Part shown: piece after piece, positions 7,130 through 16,356 of the stretch
How the letters are laid out: each line of letters starts with the position of its first letter
How positions within the stretch are numbered: the first letter of the stretch is position 1
Assembly: GCF_025399795.1 (NCBI RefSeq)
Contig: NZ_JAODTZ010000055.1
Span: 1-64,000 of the forward strand
Direction of reading: 5' to 3'
Length of the DNA stretch: 64,000 nucleotides
Source of the DNA: Streptomyces rhizosphaerihabitans
GTDB lineage: Bacteria; Actinomycetota; Actinomycetes; Streptomycetales; Streptomycetaceae
Position numbers and translations under genes: made by a program
The notes under the pieces: generated by a model
Told to the model about the DNA's origin: nothing
Seen by the model: only the letters and a program-made list of their open reading frames with translations
The model's database searches: none

Positions 7130-9127
7130 ATGAGTGGTGACGGGCGGGACGAGTCGCTCGGTGACGGTGGCACCGACGGCGGCACGGAAACCGGCGGCTC
7201 ACCGTCGCGGCAGGTGCCGAGCCAGGGCGGCCCGCACAGTGGAAGTCCGCAGAGCGGAAACCCGGACACCGGCACCGCCGACCCCAGCGTGCCTTTGCAG
7301 CGCGACCGGTGGGACCCGCGCGAGGGCAGCGTTCTGCCTCCCCCGCTGGACCCGCCTCCCCCGGTGGACCCGGTCCCCCCGGTGGACCTGCCTCCCCCCG
7401 ACGCCGGTCTGATCGAGCGGATGCGCGCGGGCGACGACACGGCGTACGAGGAGCTGTACCGCCGGCACGCCGAAGCCGTCCGCCGCTACGCCCGCACCTG
7501 CTGCCGCGACTCGCACACCGCCGACGACCTCACGGCCGAGGTGTTCGCCCGCATGCTCCAGGCCGTACGCGGCGGCAGCGGCCCCGAGCACGCCGTGCGC
7601 GCGTATCTCCTCACCACCGTCCGCCGGGTCGCCGCGAACTGGACGAAGACCGCAAAACGCGAGCAACTGGTCGACGATTTCGCGGTGTTCGCCGCACAGG
7701 CCGTCCGGGGATCCGAGGTCTCCGACGACACCCTCGACCTCGGCGCGGACGTACGCGCGATGCACGAGGCCGAGCAGTCCATGGCCATGCGGGCCTTCCG
7801 CTCGCTGCCGGAACGCTGGCAGGCCGTGCTGTGGCACACCGAGGTCGAGGACGAGTCCCCGAGCGAGGTCGCCACGCTCTTCGGCCTCGACGCCAACGGC
7901 ACCCGTGTGCTCGCCAGCCGCGCCCGCGAGGGCCTCAGGCAGGCCTACCTCCAGGCGCACGTCAGCACCACGCTCACGATGGACGAGGAGTGCGCGCGCT
8001 ACGCCGACCGGCTCGGCGCCCATGCCCGCGGCGGCCTGCGCACCCGCGCCGAGCGGGGGCTGCGCAAGCACCTGGACGAATGCGCCAAGTGCCGCCTGGC
8101 CGCGGGCCAGATCAAGGAAGTGGCCGGCGGCATCCCCGCGGTCGTGCCGGTCGCGGTCATCGGCTGGTTCGGTGCCGCCGGATACGCGAAGGCCGTCGCG
8201 CTCATCGCGGGTGGCGCCGGAGCGGGTGCCGCGGGCGCGGCGGCCGCGGCGGGCGGCGGTTCGGGAGGAGCGAGCGCCGGAGGCGGCGCCGCGCTCTCCG
8301 AGGGGATCGGCGCACCGGTCAAAGCCGGTATCGCAGCGGGTGTCGTCGCGGTGGCCGCGGCGGCGGTGGCACTCGCCCTGGTCGGCAACGAGAGCCCCGC
8401 CCCGCGGCCCGAGGCCGGACCGGCCGCCTCACCCGCCGTCGAAGCGCCGTTGCCGTCGCCGACTCCGCCCAGGAGATCCCCCGCGCCGAATCCGCCGGCG
8501 GTGGCTCACACACCGGCACCCACCCCGCCCTCCGAGCCGGGTCCGAAGCCCACGCCGAAACCGGCACCCAAGGCGGCCCCGAGCCCGCCCCCCGCACCGA
8601 CTCCGACTCCGGCTCCCACTCCGCCGCCGAAGCCCACCCCGACGAAGGCCGACCCGGAGCCCACGCCGACCCCGACGCCTCCCCCGCCCGCCCCGCTCGT
8701 CTACCGGTGGAGCGAGCTGGAGTACGACGTCATCGGCGACCACACCAAGCCGGAGATGCGGCTGGGCGAGAGCAGCTGGGTCTGGCGGCGCGACGGAATG
8801 AAGATCGCGGACACCCGGTACGCGCACGGCGTGACCGTCCACGGCCGGTCCTCGGTCACCATCGACCTCAACCGCAGTTGCAGCTCGTACGAAGCGATGG
8901 TCGGGATCGACGACCTGATGATGGGCATGGGCAAGGTGAGGTTCTCCGTCTCCGCGGACGGGTCTCCCCTGTGGCGGTCGCCGCTGATCGAGGGCGGCGA
9001 CCGGGCGGTCCCCGTCCATGTGAACCTCACCGGCCGCCGGACGATCCGGCTGGCCGTCGAGCCCCACAGCCCGTTCGACTCGGCGGCGCTGGGGGATTGG
9101 GCGGAGTCGAAGTTCCTGTGCCGGTAA
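7130..9127 (+). CDS. ECF sigma factor fused to zinc-finger, membrane segments and NPCBM domain
   Basis: A 665-residue multidomain protein. A disordered N-terminus leads to sigma region 2 (about 92-165: LIERMRAGDDTAYEELYRRH) and region 4 (about 220-275: SLPERWQAVLWHTEVEDESP). Residues 284-325 look like a zf-HC2 anti-sigma zinc finger, with C288 and the H314-x3-C318-x2-C321 motif. A hydrophobic stretch at about 336-376 and a clear segment at 399-419 could span the membrane. A Pro/Lys/Thr-rich stalk (about 420-520) leads to an NPCBM-type module at about 525-665, expected outside the cell. ATG 7130 follows a GCGGGGG ribosome site. Confidence 0.85.
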   Translation: MSGDGRDESLGDGGTDGGTETGGSPSRQVPSQGGPHSGSPQSGNPDTGTADPSVPLQRDRWDPREGSVLPPPLDPPPPVDPVPPVDLPPPDAGLIERMRAGDDTAYEELYRRHAEAVRRYARTCCRDSHTADDLTAEVFARMLQAVRGGSGPEHAVRAYLLTTVRRVAANWTKTAKREQLVDDFAVFAAQAVRGSEVSDDTLDLGADVRAMHEAEQSMAMRAFRSLPERWQAVLWHTEVEDESPSEVATLFGLDANGTRVLASRAREGLRQAYLQAHVSTTLTMDEECARYADRLGAHARGGLRTRAERGLRKHLDECAKCRLAAGQIKEVAGGIPAVVPVAVIGWFGAAGYAKAVALIAGGAGAGAAGAAAAAGGGSGGASAGGGAALSEGIGAPVKAGIAAGVVAVAAAAVALALVGNESPAPRPEAGPAASPAVEAPLPSPTPPRRSPAPNPPAVAHTPAPTPPSEPGPKPTPKPAPKAAPSPPPAPTPTPAPTPPPKPTPTKADPEPTPTPTPPPPAPLVYRWSELEYDVIGDHTKPEMRLGESSWVWRRDGMKIADTRYAHGVTVHGRSSVTIDLNRSCSSYEAMVGIDDLMMGMGKVRFSVSADGSPLWRSPLIEGGDRAVPVHVNLTGRRTIRLAVEPHSPFDSAALGDWAESKFLCR

Positions 9128-9329
9128 GGGCTCAGCGCGAGCCGGCGTCCTTGCGCCACTGAGAGCTCGACTCGGCCCTGCGTACCCGAGGGAGGTACGG
9201 GTGCACCCCCAGGCACCGAGACACCCAGGGCACCCCCAGGGCACCCCCGAGACACCCAGGGCACCCCAGCGCACTCCAGGGCACGCCAGGCACCCGACGT
9301 ACTCGACCTACCCGACGTACAGGTGACGC

Positions 9330-12300
9330 CTATTGCGCGGGGAGCTCCGCGAGTGCTTCGGTCAGGTCGCTCAGGGCCTCCTCCTGCGTGTAGCCGGAAC
9401 CCCGGGCGCGCTCGGACTCGTAGCGGTCCGGGCCGAGCGCCGCGAGAGCCGCGGCTTCGACGCGCCGGGCATCGCCGCTCTCACGCTCGGGCCGCGGATC
9501 CCCTCCGCGCCAGCGGGTGCCGGCGGCCAGCAGCCGGGCCGCGACCGGGTGGGCACCCACCTCCGTGAGGAGACGCGCCGCGCCCTCGACGAGGCCTGAT
9601 GCCACCACGTCGGCGCACCGCCCCTCCATCGCGTCCCGCAGCGCGGCGTTCAGCTTCCGCAGGCCGCGCACAGGGCCGGACTCGGCGGCCATGACAATGG
9701 CGTCGAGCCAGTCCAGCGCCGCCGTGAACTGCGGTGGCGGGGTGCCCCGGAGACTCTCCACACGCGCCTTCTCGCACAGTTCGCGCGCGAGAGCGACCTC
9801 CCCGTCGTCCAGGACCACTTGGGCACGCAGCAGATGGACGAACGCCCGGGAATCCATCACCCCGTACAGGTCGGCCGCGGCGCTCGCCTCGTCCAGGGTG
9901 GCCAGGGCCACGGACCGCTCGCCGGCGCGGTAGGCGATCTCGGCCAGCCGCGCCATCAGGAACGGCACCTCGGCATAGGCCCCCACCTCGTAGGCGAGCC
10001 GCAGCGCCTCCTCGTACTCGCCCTTCGCCTCGTCGAACCGGCTGCGCGCCATCGCGGCCTCCCCGGCCGCGCTGCACACCTGGGCCCGCATCCAGCGGTC
10101 CCCCACCCGTCGGCTGAGCCCGCGCAGTTCCGCCAGGTCCTCGTCCACCCCGGGCATACCTCCGGGGGCGTCGACGGCCACGTGCGTACGGAACATCAGG
10201 GCGACACCGATCTCCCATTCACCGCCGTACTCACGGCAGTTGGCGACCGTTTTGTCCATCGCGGGCCGTATGTCGTCCGGATCGCCCAGGAAGTGCGCGG
10301 CCATCGGCCAGATGATCCCCGGCATGCGCGCCGCGTCCGGACCGCCCTTCTCGAAAGCGGCTCGCACCCGCCCCACGTACTCCCGCAGCCGGACGTCCCC
10401 CCACTCGTCCAGCGGGACGACGTCCACCTTCATGAACAGGTGGAGCATGCGCAGCCGCATCCGCATGGCGTGCAACGGGTGCCGTTCGTCGCGCTCGGGA
10501 TGATCGAGAAGTGCGCCGACCGGATCGACGCCTTCGAACTCGGAAAAAAGGCTTTCCCCGGCGGCGGACGCGACGGCGACGGAGGTCTCCGCGCCGAGGG
10601 CGGTCGACGCTCCGCCGCTCGCGGCATGCAGCCCACTGTCGCCACGGCCACCGCTGCTGTCACCACGGCCACCGCTGCGGATGCCACTTCTGCTCCCACT
10701 GCCGACTCCGCTGCCGCTGTGGCTGACGCCACCCGTGCAGTCGCCGCCCGTCGCCGCACGGTCGCCGGTCGACGCATCGAGCAACGCACCCAGCCTCAGA
10801 ACGAGTTCCGTCCATTCGGCGCCCTCGCGGTGGAAGTTGCGCAGCCACCAGAACCAGCCCATGTCGAGGACCAGGGCACCCGCCTCTTCCTCGTCATGGG
10901 CGGCGAGTGTGCGGTGGAGGGCCGCCCGGACGTTGTCGAGCTCGGTCTCCAGGCGCCGGATCCAGGGGAGTTGGCCGGCCGAGCGCAGCTGGGGCTCTGC
11001 CTCCTCCGTCAGGGCGCGTACCCACGCGCGGTGGCGCCGCTCGGCAGCGGCGCGCAGTTCGGGAACCTCGGCGGCGCGCTCGGTGGCGTACTCGTGGATG
11101 GTCTCCAGCATGCGATAGCGCATCCCGCCACCGACACCGCCCTCGATGCTCCCCGCGCTCCCGGCGCCACCCGGAGCCGGCGGCACCGGATACGGCGCCG
11201 CCGTACCGTCCGTACCGTCCGTGCCGTCCGGGGTGGCGACGAGGAGGGACTTGTCGACGAGTGCGCCGATGAGGTCGTCGGCGGGACCGGTGCACACGGC
11301 CTCCGCGGCCGCCAGGTCCCAGCCGCCCGCGAACACCGACGCCTCGCGGAGCACGGTCCGCTCGCGCTCGTCGAGCAGATCCCAGGACCAGTCGACGACG
11401 GCACGCAGGGTCTGCTGGCGGGGCAGCACCGTACGGCTTCCGGAGGTGAGCAGCCGGAAGCGGTCGTCGAGCCGGTCGGCGATCTGCCGCGGGGTGAGCA
11501 GCCGCAGCCGGGCGGCGGCCAGCTCGATGGCCAGGGGCAGCCCGTCGAGCCGTCGGCAGATCTCGTCCATGGCGGCGGAGTCGTGGAGCGCGGTGCCGGC
11601 GTCGGGACGCACGCCGGAGGCCCGCTCCATGAAGAGGCGGCGGGCGGAATCGGGCAGGAGCGGCTCGACCGGGCGCACCGACTCGCCGGGGACGCCGAGG
11701 GGTTCACGACTCGTGGCGAGGATCGTGAGTCCCGGGCAGCGGGTCAGCAGCGTCTCGGCGAGTTCGGCCGCCGCGTCGATGACATGCTCGCAGTTGTCAA
11801 GGATCAGGAGCTGGCTGCGCGGGGCGCAGTACTCGACGAGCAGGGCGACCGGGTCGTCCTGCGGAACCGCCATCTCGTTGGTGATCAGCGCGGTTTCGCG
11901 CAGACCGAGGGCGCTGACCACCGCGCCCGGGACCGCCTCGGGCCGGTCGAGCGGGGCCAGCTCGACCAGCCACGCCTGCGAAAGCCCGGCGGCGGCTTCC
12001 TCGGCGAGGCGGGTCTTTCCCGAACCGCCCGGTCCGGTCAGCGTGACCAGGCGTGCCCTCTGCACATCCGAACGGATGGCCCCGATCTCGCGTTCCCGCC
12101 CGACGAACGAGTTCAAACGGGCACGAATGTTCCCGGTCCGCTGAGCACGGGAGGGATCCCCGGAGCCGGGACCGGCCTTCGGTCCGGACGGCACGGCGCC
12201 GCCCGTGCCGGATCGGGGCGCCTGCGGCCCGCGGACATCCGGCGGATCCAGCAACGCGGCGTGCAGGTCACGGAGTTCCGGCCCGGGATCCGCGCCGAGA

Positions 12301-12956
12301 CCGTCCATCAGCCCACGCCGCACGTCCTCGTACGCGGCCAGCGCGTCGGCACCCCGGCCGCTCTCGCGCAGGGCGCGGATGAGCAGAACGTGCAGTGCCT
12401 CGTCGTACGGGTGGGCCGTCGTCAGCTCCTTCAGCTCCGGTACGACGTCGACGGCACGGCCGAGTCGCAGGTCCGCCTCGACGCGGCTGCGCGTCGCCTC
12501 CAGGCGCAGGGCCTCCGGGCGGGTCGCGGCGGCGCGGTCGGGGAGGTCCGCGAGGGCGGGGCCGTGCCACAGGGTGAGGGCTTCGCGCAGTCGGGCGGCG
12601 GCGGTACGGGCGTCGCCGTGGTCGAGCGCGGTCCTGCCCTCCGAGACGAGCCGTTCGAACACGAACAGGTCCACGTCGTTCTCGGCGGCCCGGAGCCGGT
12701 AGCCGCCGGTCTCCGAGGTGACCGCGTCCTTCCCGATGGCCCGGCGGAGGCGGCCGACCAGTGCCTGCAGCGCGGCCGGGGCGTCCTGGGGAGGATCGTC
12801 CGCCCACACCTCGTCGATCAGGGTGTCCGGGGTGATCGTGCGGGCGGGGTGGCACGCCAGGGCCGTGAGCAGCGCGCGGACCCGGGGGCCGCCCACAGTG
12901 ACCAGGGCCCCCCGGTCGTCCTCCACCTGGGCAACCCCCAGAATCCTGTACCGCAC
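9330..12956 (-). CDS. AfsR/SARP-family regulator: BTAD, NB-ARC-like ATPase, TPR region
   Basis: A 1208-residue regulator built like AfsR. An OmpR-type winged helix occupies residues 1-95, and a bacterial transcriptional activation (BTAD) domain about 96-240. A STAND-type ATPase has the P-loop GPGGSGKT at 308-315 and Walker B LLILDNCEH. A long helical, TPR-like C-terminal half follows, broken by a Gly/Ser-rich low-complexity insert encoded around 10580-10760. Such proteins activate antibiotic or morphogenesis genes after ATP-dependent oligomerisation. GTG start at 12956. Its target is unknown; the convergent sigma gene and the upstream asparagine-synthetase-like gene are not evident partners. 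Confidence 0.9.
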   Translation of the reverse strand: MRYRILGVAQVEDDRGALVTVGGPRVRALLTALACHPARTITPDTLIDEVWADDPPQDAPAALQALVGRLRRAIGKDAVTSETGGYRLRAAENDVDLFVFERLVSEGRTALDHGDARTAAARLREALTLWHGPALADLPDRAAATRPEALRLEATRSRVEADLRLGRAVDVVPELKELTTAHPYDEALHVLLIRALRESGRGADALAAYEDVRRGLMDGLGADPGPELRDLHAALLDPPDVRGPQAPRSGTGGAVPSGPKAGPGSGDPSRAQRTGNIRARLNSFVGREREIGAIRSDVQRARLVTLTGPGGSGKTRLAEEAAAGLSQAWLVELAPLDRPEAVPGAVVSALGLRETALITNEMAVPQDDPVALLVEYCAPRSQLLILDNCEHVIDAAAELAETLLTRCPGLTILATSREPLGVPGESVRPVEPLLPDSARRLFMERASGVRPDAGTALHDSAAMDEICRRLDGLPLAIELAAARLRLLTPRQIADRLDDRFRLLTSGSRTVLPRQQTLRAVVDWSWDLLDERERTVLREASVFAGGWDLAAAEAVCTGPADDLIGALVDKSLLVATPDGTDGTDGTAAPYPVPPAPGGAGSAGSIEGGVGGGMRYRMLETIHEYATERAAEVPELRAAAERRHRAWVRALTEEAEPQLRSAGQLPWIRRLETELDNVRAALHRTLAAHDEEEAGALVLDMGWFWWLRNFHREGAEWTELVLRLGALLDASTGDRAATGGDCTGGVSHSGSGVGSGSRSGIRSGGRGDSSGGRGDSGLHAASGGASTALGAETSVAVASAAGESLFSEFEGVDPVGALLDHPERDERHPLHAMRMRLRMLHLFMKVDVVPLDEWGDVRLREYVGRVRAAFEKGGPDAARMPGIIWPMAAHFLGDPDDIRPAMDKTVANCREYGGEWEIGVALMFRTHVAVDAPGGMPGVDEDLAELRGLSRRVGDRWMRAQVCSAAGEAAMARSRFDEAKGEYEEALRLAYEVGAYAEVPFLMARLAEIAYRAGERSVALATLDEASAAADLYGVMDSRAFVHLLRAQVVLDDGEVALARELCEKARVESLRGTPPPQFTAALDWLDAIVMAAESGPVRGLRKLNAALRDAMEGRCADVVASGLVEGAARLLTEVGAHPVAARLLAAGTRWRGGDPRPERESGDARRVEAAALAALGPDRYESERARGSGYTQEEALSDLTEALAELPAQ

Positions 12957-13090
12957 GCCCCTATTCTCACCGCCTCACCCCGGCTAGGACACCGCGTTAC
13001 CCCGGCGAGCCCATCACGACTGCCCCCGCCTTCCCGAGTCCCCCGAACCCCGGCCCAGCCACAACCCTGTTTTCGCCCCCTCCGCCCCTG

Positions 13091-13190
13091 CCCTCCCCCA
13101 AGGTCTCGGCTTCGCTCGGCCAGGGGGACCCCCATCACCCCTGGGGCTCCGCCCCAGGCCCCGCTCCTCAAACACCGGAGGGGCTGAATC
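13091..13190. repeat. Streptomyces-type intergenic palindromic repeat
   Basis: The gap at 12957-13332 contains no gene. It holds CCCCCAAGGTCTCGGCTTCG followed by its imperfect inverse ending in CAGGGGG, then the compact hairpin CTGGGGCTCCGCCCCAG (13141-13157) and CTCCTCAAACACCGGAGGGG. I remember this string of hairpins from many intergenic sites across Streptomyces genomes. A related element is at about 60247-60284. It may also act as a terminator for the asparagine-synthetase-like gene. Confidence 0.6.
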
Positions 13191-13332
13191 CTGCCCCCGC
13201 AGCCAAAACGTGCGGGGCGGGGTGGGCTGCGCCCAAGCCAGGACGCACCCGCAGGGGTCCTCCGGCGGAAGGGGCCGTGCCACAACGCACCCGGCCCGGC
13301 GGCCGGCACCCGATGGCCGGACGCCCGGGGGC

Positions 13333-15426
13333 TCAGCCCCGTTGAGCCCCCGCCCCCAACGCCCTCCCCTGCGGAACGACCCCCGCGGGAACGGCCCGCT
13401 GCCGCGCCGGCGTCCCCGTCCAGCACGTCCCGCGCCGAGCCAGCAACCGGCGCAGCCACAGTTCGAGCGAGACGAGATCGGCCAGCCCGTCGAGGGGCAG
13501 CGGCGCCCCCTCCGCGGCCGAGCGCAGCGCCTTGCGGACGACTCGCGCCTCGACCAGCCCCGCCTGGGCGAGCAACGGCGTGTCGAACAGGGAGACAAGG
13601 GAATCGGCCGCCACCCGCAGCCCCGTGCGGGCCGCCGCGGCGGAGGACGCGTGGGACGGCGCACCCCACCCGGGAGGCAGATCGGCCACCCCGGCCCCCT
13701 CCAGCACCGTACGCAGAATCGCCGCCCTTGCCCCGGGCTGCACCCGCAGCGCCTCCGGCAGCTCACGGCACGCCCGGACGACCTGGTTGTCCAGGAACGG
13801 CGTGTGCAGCCGCTGGAAGCGGATTTCGGCGGCCTGTTCCAGGACGCGTACGTCCGCCGCGTGACGGGCCAGCGCGGCACGCGCGCGGAAGTCCCCCGGC
13901 CGCTGCCCGGGACCGACGTTCAGCCGCCCCCCGCCCCCTTGGAGGCGAACCGATACTTCAGCCAGCGCCTCCCCGGTCAGCCAGCGCGCCGCGGGCCCGG
14001 GTCCGGCCCAGCTCAGCGCGGCCAGCGACGCGCCCACCGCCCCTCCGGGATCCTCGAACCGCCGGTGCAGCAACTGCTCGGCGAGGACGTCGACTCCCGT
14101 GCGGTACGGCGTCCGGGCGAGCTTGCGCGCCGCGCCGTACACGCGCGCGGGGACCATCACCGACCCGTCGGCCTTCGTCAACGCGGCGACGGGCCGCACC
14201 AGATGGCGCCGCTTGCGGTCCATGAGCAGGTCGGCGAGGCGGGCCGGATGGGCGTCCAGCACCTGCCGCGCGCCGTAGCCCGTGAAGTGGTCCGCGCTGC
14301 CGGAGGCGAGCCGCGCGCGGTGGCGTGCCGCCGTCACCAGGGAGGGCCCCGGCTCGTCGGTCAGCGGCCCCTCCAAGTCGGCGTAGGGAAGGGTCTCTTC
14401 GCCCCCGGTGACGACCACGTGGTGCAGCCGGGGATTCGCGGCCAGCGTCCCGGCCCGCTCCAGCTCGGCCTCGCGCCCCCGCACGGCGAGGTCGTTGAAG
14501 GTCACCGCCAGGAGCCGTTCCCCTGCGCCGGTACCGTGTCCGAGGACCGTGCCGGGCGCTCCGGGAAGGCCGGCGGCGAGCAGTGCGAGGGTCCCGGAAG
14601 CGGGCCCTCCGGAAAGGTCGGCTCCGATGCCCGGCACCGGCGTCCCGCGCGCGGCGCGCCGCTCGGCCGGCCCCATGCCGGGCACGGGCCCGGGGTCCAC
14701 ATCGGCGCCCGGCACATGGCGGGGAGCCAGGAGGCGGGCGCGGACGGCCTCCACGAGGGCGTCCCGTACGGCGTCCACGGCGGTCGTGGGATCGGCGGTG
14801 GGCGCGGCGACGGCGAGGGAGGCGACGGGCTCGTACCCGGCGATCTCACGCGCACCGGCCCGCAGGATGAGCGTGTGCCCCGGCGGAATGCGGCGCACGC
14901 CTTCGTACGGGGTGGAGTCGTGCACCGCGGCCGGTACGTCGGGGGCGGCGAGCATCGCGGCCAGGTGCCCGAAGTCGAGATTGGCCTCGATGAGGTCGGC
15001 GAGCGGGAGCGCGGCGGTGGCGTAGGCCGTGCCGCCCGCCCAGGGGGTGTAGAACACGGGCCGTGCGCCGGCGAGATCACCGCAGACGGTCACCCTGCGG
15101 TCGACCTGGACGACCGCGGTGTAGCTGCCGGACCAGTTGGTGAGATGGCGGAGTGCTCCGCCGCGCGCGGCGAACAGTCCGACCCGCAGTTCCTCGTCGG
15201 AGGCGCCGCAGGTGCCGAGGACGGCGATGCGGCTCTGCGCGCCGGCTTTCACCACACGGACCTCGTCGGGGCGCCAGTCACCGACCGCCCACAGCGGATC
15301 GGGATCGCCCCACAGGAGTTGGGAACCCACCGGGTGCACGGTCTCGCCGTCGTTCCCGGTGGCGCCCGCCGAGCCGATCACGGACGCTCTGGCGACGGTG
15401 CTGCTCCACCCCACCAACCATCGCAT
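13333..15426 (-). CDS. Asparagine-synthetase-like protein with degenerate active-site motifs
   Basis: A 697-residue protein with the two-domain layout of class B asparagine synthetases and of lasso-peptide cyclases. The N-terminus is MRWLVGW, so the glutaminase nucleophile Cys2 is absent. In the synthetase half the pyrophosphate loop SGGxDS reads SGGPAS (272-277), losing its aspartate. The expected GDGGD-type acidic motif reads TGYGAR (382-387). No RRE protein, transglutaminase-like peptidase or recognisable precursor peptide is nearby. It may be non-catalytic or use altered chemistry. ATG 15426 has GGAGG at ideal spacing, so the gene appears expressed. Confidence 0.75.
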   Translation of the reverse strand: MRWLVGWSSTVARASVIGSAGATGNDGETVHPVGSQLLWGDPDPLWAVGDWRPDEVRVVKAGAQSRIAVLGTCGASDEELRVGLFAARGGALRHLTNWSGSYTAVVQVDRRVTVCGDLAGARPVFYTPWAGGTAYATAALPLADLIEANLDFGHLAAMLAAPDVPAAVHDSTPYEGVRRIPPGHTLILRAGAREIAGYEPVASLAVAAPTADPTTAVDAVRDALVEAVRARLLAPRHVPGADVDPGPVPGMGPAERRAARGTPVPGIGADLSGGPASGTLALLAAGLPGAPGTVLGHGTGAGERLLAVTFNDLAVRGREAELERAGTLAANPRLHHVVVTGGEETLPYADLEGPLTDEPGPSLVTAARHRARLASGSADHFTGYGARQVLDAHPARLADLLMDRKRRHLVRPVAALTKADGSVMVPARVYGAARKLARTPYRTGVDVLAEQLLHRRFEDPGGAVGASLAALSWAGPGPAARWLTGEALAEVSVRLQGGGGRLNVGPGQRPGDFRARAALARHAADVRVLEQAAEIRFQRLHTPFLDNQVVRACRELPEALRVQPGARAAILRTVLEGAGVADLPPGWGAPSHASSAAAARTGLRVAADSLVSLFDTPLLAQAGLVEARVVRKALRSAAEGAPLPLDGLADLVSLELWLRRLLARRGTCWTGTPARQRAVPAGVVPQGRALGAGAQRG

Positions 15427-16356
15427 CGTCGCCTCCACAGGCTGTGGACAACCAGTGCACCGTACGAACTCGGCACCATGCTGCCACGAAGGAGGCGTGT
15501 GGGAGGGGCCCTGCGGCGGCTTGCACTCCCCGAAGTGCGCCCCTGTGCGGACGCCCGCGCCGTCGCGAGGCGGCCGGGCAACCGGCAAATGCCGTGCAGG
15601 CAAGGCCCGTTGAGGCAGCAGGGCGCCGCGGCGCACACCCCCGGGGAATCACCCACGAACGGCCCGGGAACCGCCGCCGATCCGCCACCGGACCACCCCG
15701 AGGGCCGCCGAACCCCCCTCCGCCCGGCAGTTGACCCGTCATCCGAGCGAACAGGACGTCCCCGACACCGCCGACGCGCCCTCCGACACCCCGACCAGCG
15801 CGCCGGAACCCCCGCGACCACCCCTCCCGCACCACCCGACCCCCGACAGGTCGACGCGAATGCGCCCCCGATACGCTCCCTCAGGACGCCCTTAGCGCCC
15901 TCAACTGACGTGGTGGGAGCCCTAATTACCCTCCGGGGCAGCCATCGATTTTCGGCCAAATCGGCGATGGACGGACAAGCGCGGATACGCTCCGTACAGG
16001 CCTTGCGCACCGCTTCGGCAACGCACAGTCCGGGAGGCGGAGTTCGCCTCCCGGACCGGTCCGCCGCCCGCGGGGATGTAGGCGGCGGTGTCCCCCAGCC
16101 CACTGGATCCAGTACAGCGGGCCGACCCACGCATGTTCCATGGAAGCGCTCCCCCTTGTGGCCGGAGAAGAGCGCACGGACGGGCGCACGGCCACACAAC
16201 GGGAGCACGCCACAACCGTCCGTACAGTCGTACGGACCACAATCCCGCCAACCGGACCTACGCCCCTTAACGCTGGGGATCGGGCGAACTACGCTGGGTT
16301 TACGAATGCCGCGTGGTTATGCCAGTGCGGCAGCCGTCTGTGTCGAGGGGTGGCGC
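15427..16356. other. Long divergent intergenic region, no gene supported
   Basis: About 930 bp separate two divergent starts. Several frames stay open because GC is high, but none has a ribosome site with a recognisable product, and I see no leader-core precursor peptide. It must hold both promoters. The most distinct element is a palindrome at 16218-16237. Confidence 0.5.
16218..16237. promoter_or_regulatory. Perfect palindrome upstream of the ORF1590-like gene
   Basis: GTCCGTACAGTCGTACGGAC has 8-bp perfect arms around AGTC. It lies about 120 bp before the start codon, a good place for a regulator-binding site in a developmental gene. No binding protein can be assigned. Confidence 0.4.

Noticed and set aside
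15427..16356. A possible lasso-peptide precursor near the cyclase-like gene
   Set aside because: No short ORF has a ribosome site plus a leader/core layout, partner genes are absent, and the cyclase-like protein has lost its catalytic motifs.
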